A DNA stretch of 64,000 bases from Lepraria neglecta (lineage: Eukaryota; Ascomycota; Lecanoromycetes; Lecanorales; Stereocaulaceae). Below the pieces are notes generated by a model. The model was not told the DNA's origin. It saw only the letters and a list, made by a program, of their open reading frames with translations, and did no database searches. Within the stretch, counting starts at the first letter, position 1, and the number at the start of each line of letters is the position of its first letter. The position numbers were made by a program, and so were the translations under genes. Below, in pieces: positions 1-11,407 of this stretch. The DNA lies in assembly GCA_033220425.1 (NCBI GenBank), contig CM065651.1:1798001-1862000 (forward strand). The letters run 5' to 3'.

Positions 1-1276
1 CCGACTTTTTCTCCGTAGTGGAGCTTCAAGTATGATAGTTTCACTCAGGACTGCGCGTCTCTCAGCCTTGGAGAGCAGTATGTGACACTAGATTTCCTTC
101 CAAACATGGGATGGTTCGGGCAAACTACCAACCTACATGGTCAATCCGCTACTGAAGAGAGCCAGGCGGAGGGTAGCGGCAGCTCCTAGACAGCTGGAAC
201 GGAGCCCGTGCCACTCTTCGAAGAGCTATGGTCGACGTCATCTTGATCAAATCAGGCACAGAGCAGGGATTTTCTTACTCAGGAGGGGTTCTAAGACGGG
301 GCTTTTTCTTGCGTAAAAAGAGGCTGCTATCAGCGAGAAGTCTACTGGATGAAAGCAGGAAATGGAGCGGTCCTAACACCGCTTCCGTTGAAGCTGACAG
401 TCTCCTGATTCTTTTTAGCATGCTAGCAAACAATCGTATACTTCAACAAAAATGCAAATCATCAGCTTGGGCAAAACTTGGCTCCAAATAATGACGTTCT
501 AGTCCAAGAGTGTCGGAAAATTCGTGCCAAAGTGTATCATGTCTGTTCTGCGCGCTGCATGCTTGTGTGGAGCTCTGAGCGGAGACTTTAATCTCCAGAC
601 TTGACATTCCAACCAAACATGTTGTGGGTTGGAGAAGGGACCAACACCGATAGCCATTCTAGGGCTTGAGTGAGCCAGATAGAGGCTACTGATGGCTCTT
701 TGATCACAGGAAATTGTCCGTGTCTGGATCTCTATGGGGTTTCTCCTGACAGCTTGTCATCGCAGGTAAGCACTTATCTCCCTGTCTATATCGTGCAAAC
801 CCATTGTTCGTCCGACTGGAAAGTTGTTCGTTTTTGATAAGGATAACGGCATACGAAAGCATTTTCCGATTCTTGGAGCCGCAAAGCGGACTATTTCTTA
901 TTCAGAAGAAGCCCAACACGAAGAAATAATTGCTGTGGAGGAGCAGGCAATAATCGTAGCAAAGACGGTGCTCGATAAGAAGCAATAATATCCAAAAAGT
1001 TCAAAATTTTCACATCGGCATTAGCAAAATGCCATGCTAAACAAAGACAAGTCATCGAGTTTCACCAAGACCCAATTCCAAAACTCGATGGTCTAGCGCA
1101 TGGATGACCCCGCAATGCGTGAATCAGCCTAAAGCGGGCATTTGTTGCGGCCAACCGTATCCCCTCTCAGGCTGTGGCGCGATGACTTTTTGGGTCAAGC
1201 TATCCATCAGCTGGATACTTTTGACGTAAGCAGGGTCTCCCAGCTTCAGCGGACGGCAGTTCGCCCCGCAAAAGAG
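1..1276. other. 5' intergenic stretch without a supported gene
   Basis: I see no recognisable protein, RNA or repeat here. The only sizeable open frame (228-491, plus strand) has no recognisable domain and no homologue I can recall. The distal part probably holds the end of an upstream gene or nothing. The last 200 bases lead into the formate dehydrogenase promoter. Confidence 0.4.
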
Positions 1277-1284
1277 TATAAAAA
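1277..1284 (+). promoter_or_regulatory. TATA-like box of the formate dehydrogenase gene
   Basis: TATAAAAA lies about 310 bp upstream of the chosen ATG at 1596. It is followed by a CT/CA-rich leader (roughly 1310-1595) that would form a long 5' UTR. Long CT-rich leaders are common in highly expressed fungal genes. The assignment rests on motif and position only. Confidence 0.4.
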
Positions 1285-1595
1285 GTCCTGCGTCATTCCG
1301 CTACTTGCCTCTAGACATTGAAAATTCCGTCGTAACTCTACAAAACACTTCAATCGATTCCAAACTACCTCAAAACCCTTAGCAATCCAGGCAAACAGCC
1401 CCCAAATCCCCTAAGTTGGTTGCTGTGACGTTGGTTCCAGATTGACCACTGACGTACTACCCCGCTAACAGGCTCTCGGCTTTATTTCCGCAGGTCTGCC
1501 GCCAGGCCAAACCCAAAGCTTCCCTCTCGTTCAAATACCCATTGAAGTCTCCTTGACCACCCAAAACTACTACTTAGACGGTCTCTACATTCACA

Positions 1596-3114
1596 ATGGT
1601 ATTTGTTCGCTCCATCTCCCGCCTCTCGCGTCCTGCTTCTTCGCTCTTGTCCGTGAGGACCGCTCTCCCGGCCCAACGGGGAGCTTTCGGCGGGGTACGA
1701 ACGCTGACTGCGACTTCGCGATTGCAGGTTGGATACCACTCCTGAATGAACGGCCCCGAGAGTAATACTGACGTTGCGAGAATGACAGTCTAAAGTCTTG
1801 CTTGTCTCGTACGATGTTAGTTATGCGGCCCTTCCAATTCAATGGGTCCCAGTTGCTGCTGTTGAATAGTCGTGTTGACGGTTGAGGTAAATAGGGCCAC
1901 GAGCACGCGAGAGATGTCCCTGAATTGCTAGGCACCACCGAGAACGAACTTGGTATCCGAAAATGGCTCGAGGACCAAGGCCATACCTTGGTCACCACAT
2001 CCGACAAGGAGGGTGAGAACTCGACGTTCGACAAAGAGCTGGTAGATGCTGAAGTTATCATCACTACACCGTGAGTCCACCCACACAAGAGGCAATTGGA
2101 ACGGCGACAAGCGGAAAATTCACAAGCCTATCATCTTCCATGGAACCCGGTCAACCAATTGACCTTTCACAGCTTCCATCCCGGCTACCTGACCGCTGAG
2201 CGACTCGCCAAAGCGAAAAAGCTCAAGATCGCCATCACTGCCGGTATCGGCTCCGACCACGTCGACCTGGACGCCGCCAACACTACAAACGGCGGTATCA
2301 CCGTCGCCGAAGTGACAGGCTCCAATGTCGTCTCCGTCGCCGAGCACGTTATCATGACCATCCTCACTCTCGTCCGCAATTTCGTACCCGCACACGAGCA
2401 GATCCAAGCCGGTGAATGGAACGTGGCTGCAGCCGCCAAGAACGAGTATGATCTCGAGGGCAAGGTCGTTGGTACCGTTGCTGTGGGACGCATCGGCGAG
2501 CGTGTGCTGCGAAGACTCAAGGCTTTTGACTGCAAAGAGCTGTTGTACTTTGATTACCAGCCTCTTAAGCCAGAGTTTGAGAAGGAGATTGGATGCCGAC
2601 GCGTGAATGATCTCGAGGAGATGTTGGGCCAGTGTGATGTTGTCACCATCAACTGCCCATTGCACGAGAAGACCAAGGGCCTCTTTAACAAGGAGCTGAT
2701 CTCCAAGATGAAGCCAGGTAAGTCGACCCATCACCATGTCGATGTACCCCGCTAATCAGATCTCCAGGCTCATGGCTCGTCAACACCGCCCGTGGTGCCA
2801 TCGTCGTGAAGGAAGACGTCGCAGAAGCTCTTAAGAGCGGCCACCTCCGCGGCTACGGAGGTGATGTCTGGTTCCCACAACCAGCACCCAAAGACCACCC
2901 TCTCCGCTACGCAAAGAACCCCTTCGGCGGAGGCAATGCCATGGTTCCCCATATGTCCGGTACCTCGATCGATGCGCAGAAGCGTTATGCGGAGGGCACG
3001 AAGAACATCCTCGAGTCGTACTTCAGCGGACGCCACGATTATAGGCCTGAGGATTTGATTGTTACACAGGGTGATTATGCGACTAAGGCGTATGGTCAGA
3101 GGAATAAGAAGTAG
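1596..3114 (+). CDS. FDH1: NAD-dependent formate dehydrogenase, mitochondrial-type
   Basis: Oxidises formate to CO2 with NAD+; a D-2-hydroxyacid dehydrogenase family member. I place five exons: 1596-1727, 1789-1815, 1895-2070, 2173-2717 and 2768-3114, giving 408 residues, the usual fungal length. The N-terminus ([16 protein letters not shown]) is rich in Arg and Ser with no acids, as in a mitochondrial presequence. Family landmarks are visible: [21 protein letters not shown], the nucleotide-binding turn [11 protein letters not shown] followed by [15 protein letters not shown], catalytic-Arg region NTARGAIV, and catalytic-His region PHMSGTSID. Exon 2 is only 27 nt (KVLLVSYD) and the first donor (GTTGGA) is weak, so the 5' exons are the least certain part. 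Without exons 2 and 3 the conserved VLLVLYDG[12 protein letters not shown] stretch would be missing, which supports the model. Confidence 0.93.
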
Positions 3115-3517
3115 GCGTGGGTGAAAAGTGGATGAAGTGAGGGGCGGAAAAATTCGGAGGAGGTTTGAAAGTTGTATCAGTAGATAATTTCAGGTGGTTT
3201 TCGGTCGTCTAGTACACTTAGCAATTCAAAGTCAATGTACAGGAGATCACGAATCAGAAGCACGAAATTACAGAGACAAAAGCATTTTTTCATGATCCAA
3301 AGATAATTTTTCAAGATCGCCCCGTTGAATGAGGAATGTTAAGGTGTGAAAAGGAAGGCAAGCTACCTAAATGACACCTTGAAACCTCTCCCGCCGCCGA
3401 GCTCAGCTCCACCACCAACCAACCACCCTGCAACCACCCGTTGAGGAGCTTACGAGCAACTCAAAACCCCTCCACTCGCCTACAGCCTTGTCCTACCATC
3501 CTCTTCCCCAAATCACA
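3115..3517. other. Intergenic spacer between FDH1 and the Mso1-like gene
   Basis: This stretch holds the FDH 3' region and a CCACCAACC-rich, pyrimidine-biased leader of the next gene (about 3380-3517). I see no coding signal, repeat or RNA. Confidence 0.5.
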
Positions 3518-4516
3518 ATGTCTTACCTCGGCACCGTAAACTCCCTCCTCACATCAACTACATCCCGCTACGCCAACCTCCGGCGGAACATCCTCTCCTC
3601 GAGCTCAGAAGACGACAGCGTACGTCTCTCCCCTCTTCGCTTCCCTCTTTCCCCTCCATTCCCTCCAAATTCCCTCAAATCCCTTTCCTTAAAACGTCCA
3701 TTCTCTACCACAACGCTACGACACTCAAGCTAGCTCCTCGTACAAAATTCGCAGGCCAAGCTGACGCACCATTAGGGCATCCAAGACCCAGAAGACTCCC
3801 ACGTCTCCCGCGTCCTCCGAGCCTACTACACAGAAAAAGCCCGCCCCTTCCCCGCCTGGCTCGGCGTCGATCCCCGCGAAGCAGCCAAAGCCCAACAGCG
3901 CGAGCAACAGCCCTACGTTGCTACCCGCCCTATAGGCAGCCTACGTGGGAGCTCTACTACGTCCAATCCAAACGATCAGAGAAGCAGTAGTGGGTTGAGT
4001 GATTTGTGGAGTGATGGGCCTGCTCCCCCTCCAACAGACGACCGAGAACGAAGTAGTCTACGGCGGGGGCCTTTAGGTGGAGGAAGACGAGGGCAAACTT
4101 CACAGCCATCACAGTACCAAGACCGAAACCTGAACGTCCGCCCACTACCAAGTCAAAAAGCTGGAAGTTATCAATCCCGTGATCAACAACTCGCAAGCCA
4201 GCAGTCGCCATATCAAAAATCCGCAAGCCCAGTGCCGCCAGGTAGCAGTGGGAGTGCAGCAGGGAGCGCGAGAGATAGATTAAGGGATCGGTTGAATAGG
4301 GGTGGGGGGAGTGGAAGGTCAACTCCAGAAGCTCCTGAGGGAACATATGATGATCTGAGAGGTGGTGGGAGGTACGATGATCGGAGGGATGCTAGTGGGG
4401 GAGGTGGGAGGTATGGAGGGACGGATGATGGGAGGGCAGGTGGAGGCGGAGGAGGAGGGGGGAAGTTATGCTACGCAGGGGTTGAGTGGGTGGCAGGGGA
4501 GACGGGGATGAGTTGA
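3518..4516 (+). CDS. Mso1-like Sec1-binding protein (exocytosis)
   Basis: Two exons, 3518-3619 and 3776-4516, encode about 280 residues. The N-terminal 85 residues resemble the fungal Sec1-binding region of Mso1. A start of the type MSYLGTVNSLLTSTTSRYA is followed, across the intron, by ...SHVSRVLRAYYTEKARPFP and WLGVDP. Mso1 family proteins bind the SM protein Sec1 and help secretory vesicles fuse at the plasma membrane. The rest is low complexity, rich in Ser, Gly, Arg, Gln and Pro, with a poly-Gly run near residue 265, and is probably disordered. The intron (GTACGT...TTAG) is 156 bp, long for this window. The last 20 residues do not match what I recall of the family, so a further 3' intron is possible. 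Confidence 0.78.
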
Positions 4517-5139
4517 GGGGTTGGTGTATATGATACTGTATGCTTAAGCTGCGTGGCTTGGCTTTGTGCTTTGAGAGACGATAGATGGGGTAATGAATAA
4601 TGGCTATGTTTATGACTCTGAATATACCCAAGATGATTATTTCAATGTGATTTGTTCCTCCGTTTGCAAATATACTCTATTGGTACAGCCAAGCAGACAT
4701 CGATTTACGATAAGTAGCTCCCAAACCTCATTACCAGAAACCCAGCCTTTTCTTGCCATCATCCAATGACCAAAAACACTCTCCACATTGTGCCAATGTA
4801 CCACTCTAATCTCCCATAGTATCGTGCTAGCAAACCTTTCGCCGCTTGGCATGGAGTATCCCTAACCGTATGGAGTGATATGTCTCACTTCCACGCAAGC
4901 TGTTTCCACGATCTACACGAATCCGCCATCACCCTGCAAGTCCAGCCATCCCCGCTTGAAGTTCTAGGGATTGAGCCATCGAAGTAACAAGAAATGTTCA
5001 ATCCGCCTTTCTCAATCTGATCATTTTCTTTCTGGCCGAAAACAATAAGAAATACTTAGACTACCGCCTCTAATTATCAACCCAACATCATCAATCGCGC
5101 GCTTCAAAGCCAACCACCCAAACCCCAACAAAACTCACC
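4517..5139. other. Intergenic spacer
   Basis: Open frames here are short and look like shadows. The last 60 bp, rich in CAACC and CAAACC, look like a fungal 5' leader for the small decayed gene that follows. No repeat or RNA gene was seen. Confidence 0.4.
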
Positions 5140-5403
5140 ATGCGTACCTAACCCCTCCTCCTCGCCCTCTTCACGCTCCTAAGCACAACAGTCCTCGCCA
5201 ATCCTGTCGCCGCCGACCCAGCAGAGCTAGAAAACGCAAACCTGCACATCATCGAAGCGCGTAAACCAAACTGCGGCAAACTAGGTCATCCGTGACATGA
5301 TGGGAGGAAGTGCAACTGTTTCGACACGCCTAATTCAACTCTCGAAGCTCGTACTACCTCACCTTCTTTGTCGAGAAGGAAGCTGAAGTGCTATTGTGAA
5401 TAG
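5140..5403 (+). pseudogene. Decayed small secreted Cys-rich protein gene
   Basis: One 88-codon frame reads as a compact secreted protein. It has a hydrophobic signal segment (LLLALFTLLSTTVLA), a short acidic propeptide, a basic site, and a C-terminal part with paired cysteines (C-N-C and C-Y-C). The frame carries about two in-frame breaks of the C-to-T type expected from RIP, so I call it a pseudogene of a small secreted Cys-rich (effector- or antimicrobial-like) protein. The leader before the ATG (CAAAACTCACC) is a good fungal start context, which supports a once real gene. The family is not recognised. Chance preservation of a signal-like frame is the alternative. Confidence 0.5.
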
Positions 5404-6417
5404 GGAGGAGGTGGGGACGATAGGGTTGGAGTTTAGGCTGTGGGGAGCACTGTAGTGGGAGTGAAGGAAGGGGAGGAAGGGGGTCTGAAGGGCTGGTCCA
5501 TGGATTTAGGGATGGAGAGAGGCCGCTGATACTTGGTCTTGCTTCACGTGGCGTATCTGTGTGAGCTATACTGTGATTGATGGATGATGGTCTAGATGTT
5601 TAGCTTAGCTAGAGATCCAGCAGATCTCTTAAAAGTTGACCTGTTTTGGAACGTAATAGAGATATATAATAACAATGATCCGTTCCTTGAAACCGCTCCA
5701 TTCTCTCGGGTCTTCGTAAGATGTCGTGCGGTAGCTGTTGCCAGAGGTTCCAAGCTGAAAGCTGAGTTGGGAGTGCCAGGAATCGCCGCCAAGGTGACAG
5801 AAATCTGCGCCGACCTCACCCCTGATCAGGCAGTGGGTGAGCGCCGCCTTGATATTTTGGCCCGTCTACTAAGTACTGTCGATCTAACGTGTTACATGTT
5901 CGTATTTAATATTTTACCCAATCCTATAAGAGATCGCTTTCATGGACAGACTAGCGGGGCGGCGAAAAGTTCGGCCCCCCCTGATGAGGCTAGCTTGACT
6001 CTTGAAAACCCCCTACCATCGAACCTCTACTTCTAATCTCTTCTTTAGATACTGATCTATTTCATCAGTAACAAAGGACGATTGCTATTTCCTGATAATT
6101 CAATCATTGCCCTATATTCTCCAGCTAATGCATTAATACGCAAGAATTCTTTAATTCGCAGATTTCTATCCTCGTGCACATTGTGCCTTGCGCCTTGCGC
6201 CTTACGCCTAGCTGTTTAGTAAACAAACTGAGAAGAGGGCAAATCGCGGTCTTATTTTTGGTAAGTCGATGAGAGAATATTCTACTATATTCAGGTGCCT
6301 CGTTTAAAGCATTAACCATATTAAGGACAGCGCTTCCTAACCTACTTCTTGCAGGTAATGAGATAGCGTTCTCAGTGGCTAATCCAAGCTGCTCTCTCAA
6401 ATCTCTCGATCGGTCCA
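5404..6417 (+). other. Spacer holding one uncertain 146-codon frame (5596-6036)
   Basis: The frame at 5596-6036 starts MFSLARDPADLLKVDLFWN and has no domain I recognise, no signal peptide and no clear splice sites. It might be a remnant of a larger gene or chance. The remainder (6037-6417) has a short repetition of TGCGCCTTGCGCCT near 6185 and otherwise nothing. Confidence 0.25.
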
Positions 6418-9400
6418 ATGGCAGAACCGTTTGGGGTCGGAGCCGGAATCGTCGGTGTTCTTGGGCTAACAATTCAGATCGCCCAGGTTGTCATTCAATT
6501 TGGGCTGGATTGGAAAGATGCACCCACAGATGTGAAGAGCTTCATGAGTGAGCTCCAGAGCCTAAAAACCGTTCTCTCAGAGACAAACACAAATTTGCTT
6601 TGTAACCCTGACTTCAAAGAAGCTTTTGAGAACCATCCGTCTATACTACTATCCGAATTAGGACCGAATGCTCCTGCAGCCACTGAAACAAAATTATCCA
6701 TCGAATCCTGCAAGGGAGAGCTAGAAAAACTACTAGATGAGCTGAAGAAGAGGGGGAAAGGACATCGAATAGGCTGGGACAGATTAAAGGGCGCTTTCCA
6801 TATCAAACGCACTCGAAATTCAATAGACAAACTCCATCGTCAATGTCAGCTCTTCAATAATATGGTATCAATAGACGCAACGACACTAGTGCTCATCACC
6901 CAGAGAGAGATAAGGCAAGCGAGGAGGGAACAGAAGGAATGGCATAATACAGAACAAAACCAGAAAGCACTGACCTGGCTCTCCAACTTGAGTTTTGAGC
7001 AAAAGCAGAGGGATATCCTCTCCAAGCGTCATCCTGGAACAGGACAGTGGCTCTTGAATTTAGATAGGTTCAAAGCATGGCGAGATGGTCATCCTAACGA
7101 GCCCTCAACACTATGGTGTCCCGGCATACGTAAGGTTCTACATACCTCTCTTGTGGCCTTGTCAGACTGACCTGTTACTAGCTGGGGCGGGGAAGTCTGT
7201 AATGACGTACGTTCACTGTCACAAAATATACGATTTCAGTCGGATTAATACCATACAGATCAATCATCATCGAAAACCTCCAACAGGCGTTCACTGAGGA
7301 AGACGTGTCGATTTCCTATATCTACTGTGACTACAAGGATCGCAAAAATCAGACGACAGTCAACCTCCTCTCAAGTCTGGCAAAACAACTAGTCTTACAA
7401 CAGAGAGATATGCCTAGAGAGGTCATAGACCTGTATACCAGATACGGGAAGGGCCAAAGCTCGCCGTCACTCGAAGATTACTCTATGTTGCTTTCATCCC
7501 TCTCGAATCCCTTCCGGAGGTCCTTCATTCTAGTTGACGCTCTAGACGAGCACTTTATTAACGATGACGAGGAGAATACAATGCGGTTGACTTTCCTGGA
7601 TGAGCTTCTAAACCTGCAACAACTGGGGAACAGCTCTGGAGCTTATACGCTGCTTTTCACATCACGAGAAAACCACGTAATTCAAAGACGACTTACAGGA
7701 TACGTTCGCCTTGATATTCGCGCTGCAAATCCAGACATTGAATCATACTTGCGTTCTCGAGTTCGCGATCCTACCAGGTTCACGTTTGCGGAGAAGGTGC
7801 GGGACGATAACAATCTTGTCGATCTGATTGTTGGCAGGCTAGTCGAAAAAGCTCAAGGCATGTTAGTAATCACTTGATCCTGTCAAGTCTGAGTTTGAGG
7901 TCTGATAATCGCCTTCCCAGGTTCTTAATACCACGTCTGTATTTGGATCGACTTGATTGCCAGACAAGTGTTCGTAATCTTCGCAGGGCTTTGGAGTCTC
8001 TACCAACCAATTTGGATCAAATATATGACGAAGCAATGGCTCGTATTCAGGGTCAAGTTCAGGAACATAGTGAGCTTGCATTATCCGCTCTGTCTTGGAT
8101 TTCCAATGCACTTCGACCACTACGACTAGATGAGTTACAACATGCGTTGGCCGTCCGACTTGGAGACCACAACTTGGACAAGGAAGCACTAGAAGATGAA
8201 GTACTTATTGTTTCGATATCTGCCGGACTATTGACAGTCGATGCTGAAAGTAGAACGATACGTCTAGTACATTTCACGGTTGAAGAATATTTCAAGAAGA
8301 TGAAGCAGAAGTGGTTTCCAGATGCAGATAGTCGGATTGCAGAGACTTGTATCACTTATCTTTCATTTGATGCCTTTGGAAACGGTCGTTGCATATCTGA
8401 TCAAGAATTGAAATTTCGGCTACAAGAGAATTGTTTCTTCGACTATGCCGCTCGAAATTGGGGATTTCATGCCTGCAGAGCGGACGAGCACGCTATCGAG
8501 GACCTGGCTTTGGTCTTCTTATCGAACGATCACAAAGTGTCTAGCTCCAGTCAAATTATGCTGATGCCTGAGTACCACTACGGTGGATATAGTCAGGATA
8601 TTCCAGACCAGGTGTTTGGAGTGCATCTCACTGCCTATTTTGGCTTGATGGGTATTTCAAAGAGACTTCTAGAGGCAAAGACAGTGGTGGATTCTAAAGA
8701 TAGTTATGGCCGGACACCGCTGTCATGGGCGGCTGAGAAAGGGCATGAGGCGATAGCAACGCTGCTGCTGAGTCGGGGTGATGTGGCAGCAGATTCCCAG
8801 GATAATTATGGCCGGACAGCTCTGTTATGGGCGGTTTGGGGAGGGTATAAGGCGATAGCAACGCTGCTACTGAGTCGGAGTGATGTGGCAGCAGATTCCC
8901 AGGATCAAGATGGCCGGACACCGCTGTTATGGGCGGCTTGGGGAGGGCATGACGCGATAGTAACGCTGCTGCTGAGTCGGGGTGATATAGCAGCAGATTG
9001 CCAGGATGAAATTGGCCGGACACCGCTGTCATGGGCGGCTGAGAAAGGGCATGAGGCGATAGCAACGCTGCTACTGAGTCGGAGTGATGTGGCAGCAGAT
9101 TCCCAGGATCAATATGGCCGGACACCGCTATCATTAGCGGCTGAGAAAGGACATGAGGGGATAGCAACGCTGCTGCTGAGTCGGGGTGATGTGGCAGCAG
9201 ACTCCCAGGATAAAGATGGCCGGACAGCTCTGTCATGGGCGGCTAGGGAAGGGCATGAGGCGATAGCAACGCTGCTACTGAGTCGGGGTGATGTGGCAGC
9301 AGACTCCCAGGATAAAGATGGCCGGACAGCTCTGTCATGGGCGGCTAGGGAAGGGCATGAGGCGATAGCAACGCTGCTACTGAGTCGGGGTGATGTGGCA

Positions 9401-10345
9401 GCAGATTCCCAGGATCAAGATGGCCGGACACCGCTGTCATGGGCGGCTAGGGAAGGGCATGAGGCGATAGCAACGCTGCTACTGAGTCGGAGTGATGTGG
9501 CAGCAGATTCCCAGGATCAAGATGGCCGGACACCGCTGTCATGGGCGGCTAGGGAAGGGCATGAGGCGATAGCAACGCTGCTACTGAGTCGGAGTGATGT
9601 GGCAGCAGATTCCCAGGATCAAGATGGCCGGACACCGCTGTCATGGGCGGCTAGGGAAGGGCATGAGGCGATAGCAACGCTACTGCTGAGTCGGGGTGAT
9701 GTGGCAGCAGATTCCCAGGATCATTTCGGCCGGACACCGCTGTCATGGGCGGCTAGGGAAGGGCATAAGGCGATAGCAACGCGGCTGCTGAGTCGGGGTA
9801 ATGTGGCAGCAGATTCCCAGGGTAAAGATGGCCGGACACCGCTGTCACGGGCGGCTGAGAATGGGCATGAGGCGATAGCAACGCTGCTTCTAAGTCGGGG
9901 TGATGTGGCAGCAGATTCCCAGGATAAATATGGCCGGACAGCTCTGTTATGGGCGGCTTGGGGAGGGTATAAGGCGATAGTAACGCTGCTACTGAGTCGG
10001 AGTGATGTGGCAGCAGATTCCCAGGATCGAGATGGCCGGACACCGCTGTTATGGGCGGCTTGGGGAGGGCATGACGCGATAGTAACGCTGCTGCTGAGTC
10101 GGGGTGATATAGCAGCAGATTCCCAGGATCAAGATGGCCGGACACCGCTGTCATGGGCGGCTGAGAAAGGGCATGAGGCGATAGTAACGCTGCTGGTGAG
10201 TCGGGGTGATGTGGTAGCAGATTCCCAGGATCATTTTGGCCGGACACCGCTATCATTAGCGGCTAGGGAAGGGCATGAGGCGATAGTAACGCTGCTGCTG
10301 AGTCGGGGTGATGTGGCAGCAGATTCCCAGGATAAAGATGGCTAG
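6418..10345 (+). CDS. NACHT-ankyrin STAND protein (fungal NLR-like)
   Basis: Four exons (6418-7129, 7182-7206, 7259-7861, 7921-10345) give about 1254 residues. Residues 1-235 form a helical fungal STAND N-terminal domain, starting MAEPFGVGAGIVGVLGL. A NACHT NTPase follows: the P-loop GIPGAGKSVMT near residue 240 is assembled from three exons, and the Walker B-like SFILVDALDE lies near residue 335. A conserved winged-helix-like linker follows (LPTNLDQIYDEAM, LRPLRLDELQHALAV), then from about residue 730 a run of 34-residue ankyrin repeats. Fungal NLR-like proteins of this layout are linked to non-self recognition and regulated cell death; that role is inferred here. The frame ends four residues into repeat 17. 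Beyond the stop the same frame encodes the rest of that repeat and a plausible C-terminus up to 10435, so the stop may be a recent truncation or a natural end. Confidence 0.85.
8699..10330 (+). repeat. Tandem array of 16 near-identical 102-bp ankyrin units
   Basis: Sixteen complete in-frame units of 102 bp (34 residues, consensus GRTPLSWAAREGHEAIATLL plus SRGDVAADSQD) run without interruption, with a partial 17th after them. Units 6 and 7 read as the same residues throughout, and 8-10 are nearly so. Units 2-3 and 13-14 share a variant core (LLWAxWGG), so a block of at least two units was copied within the array. This is far more uniform than ordinary ankyrin domains, which keep only structural positions, and suggests recent unit gain and gene conversion. 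Confidence 0.95.
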
Positions 10346-10435
10346 ACACCGCTATCATGGGCGGCTGAATCAGGGCATAAGGTAGTAGTAAAGCTGCTGA
10401 GACAGAAGATAAGAGATATAAGCTATGCACTATAG

Positions 10436-10805
10436 AATCGAATAGAGAATGCTTTAAGTTCTTCATTCATATATTCTACTAAATACAAGCGTATTAATTT
10501 ATCTCTTTCAAGACTATCCTTCTCCAAGAGCATCTCTTCTTTATATATTATTAATATTGTCCTATTATCCCGTAAACCATCAGATATTCTAGTGCCGTAC
10601 CTGCTTTTATCGTGTTCTTGGCCCCTAGCTACTTAATTACTGTATCGACTTTGCGCAAGTCCAAGTCCATCTTGGTCACTTACTATACCTACTCAAGATA
10701 CAAGAAGTATAAGTAATCTTTTTATCCTACTATCAAATTAAGGTATATTAATATTAACAGGCGTCGTAGGATTATCATCCTCTCCGTAAGCCGCGAGAAA
10801 ACTAG
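10436..10805. other. AT-rich border of the transposon island
   Basis: The base composition changes here from genic to TA-rich with many TATTA and CTATTA words, typical of RIP-treated DNA. No coding signal remains. It is probably an unidentifiable transposon remnant. Confidence 0.4.
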
Positions 10806-11017
10806 TGTGAAGGTGTGGGAGTAAGGGCGTCGGTAGATACAGTAGTGGAAGAGTCACGTGCAAGCCAGGCGCATAGAATCTGCTGACTAGAACCGAATAA
10901 GACTGCTATATGAATATCTGTATCTGCAAGAATGTATGTAAGGATAATGTCTGCAAGTCGCATGAGTCTGCCCGCGCTCGCTTAGTCAGACTCGCATGAC
11001 ATATCCACTCCACCACA
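10806..11017. repeat. Left LTR-like repeat of the small element
   Basis: Aligns by eye with the split repeat at 11357-13016. Shared words include TGTGAAGGTG at the start, CGTGCAAGC / CGGGCAAGC, ACTRCTATAT and TCCACYACACTAG at the end. Differences are mostly transitions. Confidence 0.5.
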
Positions 11018-11407
11018 CTAGGCGTAGACTCTATACAGCGTCTATCGCTAGGTAGGCGTGCTTTAACTACAGGCTAATATAATTAAACGGAATACGTATC
11101 AAGGAAAGTTATTACACGAAACAAACGCAAAGGGTAAAATCGGCGGCATCGCGCTGGCTATCTTCGTCTGCGTAATGGGCGCCAGCGTCCACGATACGAT
11201 TATCGAGCCCGTTAGCAAGATAGTTTGAGTCGAGTTACGTACCAGTACTTCCAATAATAGTCGGTAAATTAATAGACTTACTCTTGTAAGAGCTCGGGTT
11301 TATAATATTACCCCTGCTGGAGGCGAAGCCTGAGCTATAGTAGATAACAATAGTAGTGTGAAGGTGGGGGTAAGGACCTCAGTAAAGAGATAGTAGCGGA
11401 ATAGTTA

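Noticed and set aside
1591-2737. Long minus-strand frames of 165 and 205 codons
   Set aside because: Antisense shadows of formate dehydrogenase with no domains.
8699-10330. CRISPR-like regular repeats
   Set aside because: Units are contiguous, coding and 102 bp long with no spacers; the genome is eukaryotic.
8694-10466. Three minus-strand frames across the ankyrin array (LLPHHPDSAAALLSPHALSQ-like repeats)
   Set aside because: They are the reverse reading of the 102-bp tandem units. The plus strand has the splice sites, NACHT domain and ankyrin consensus.
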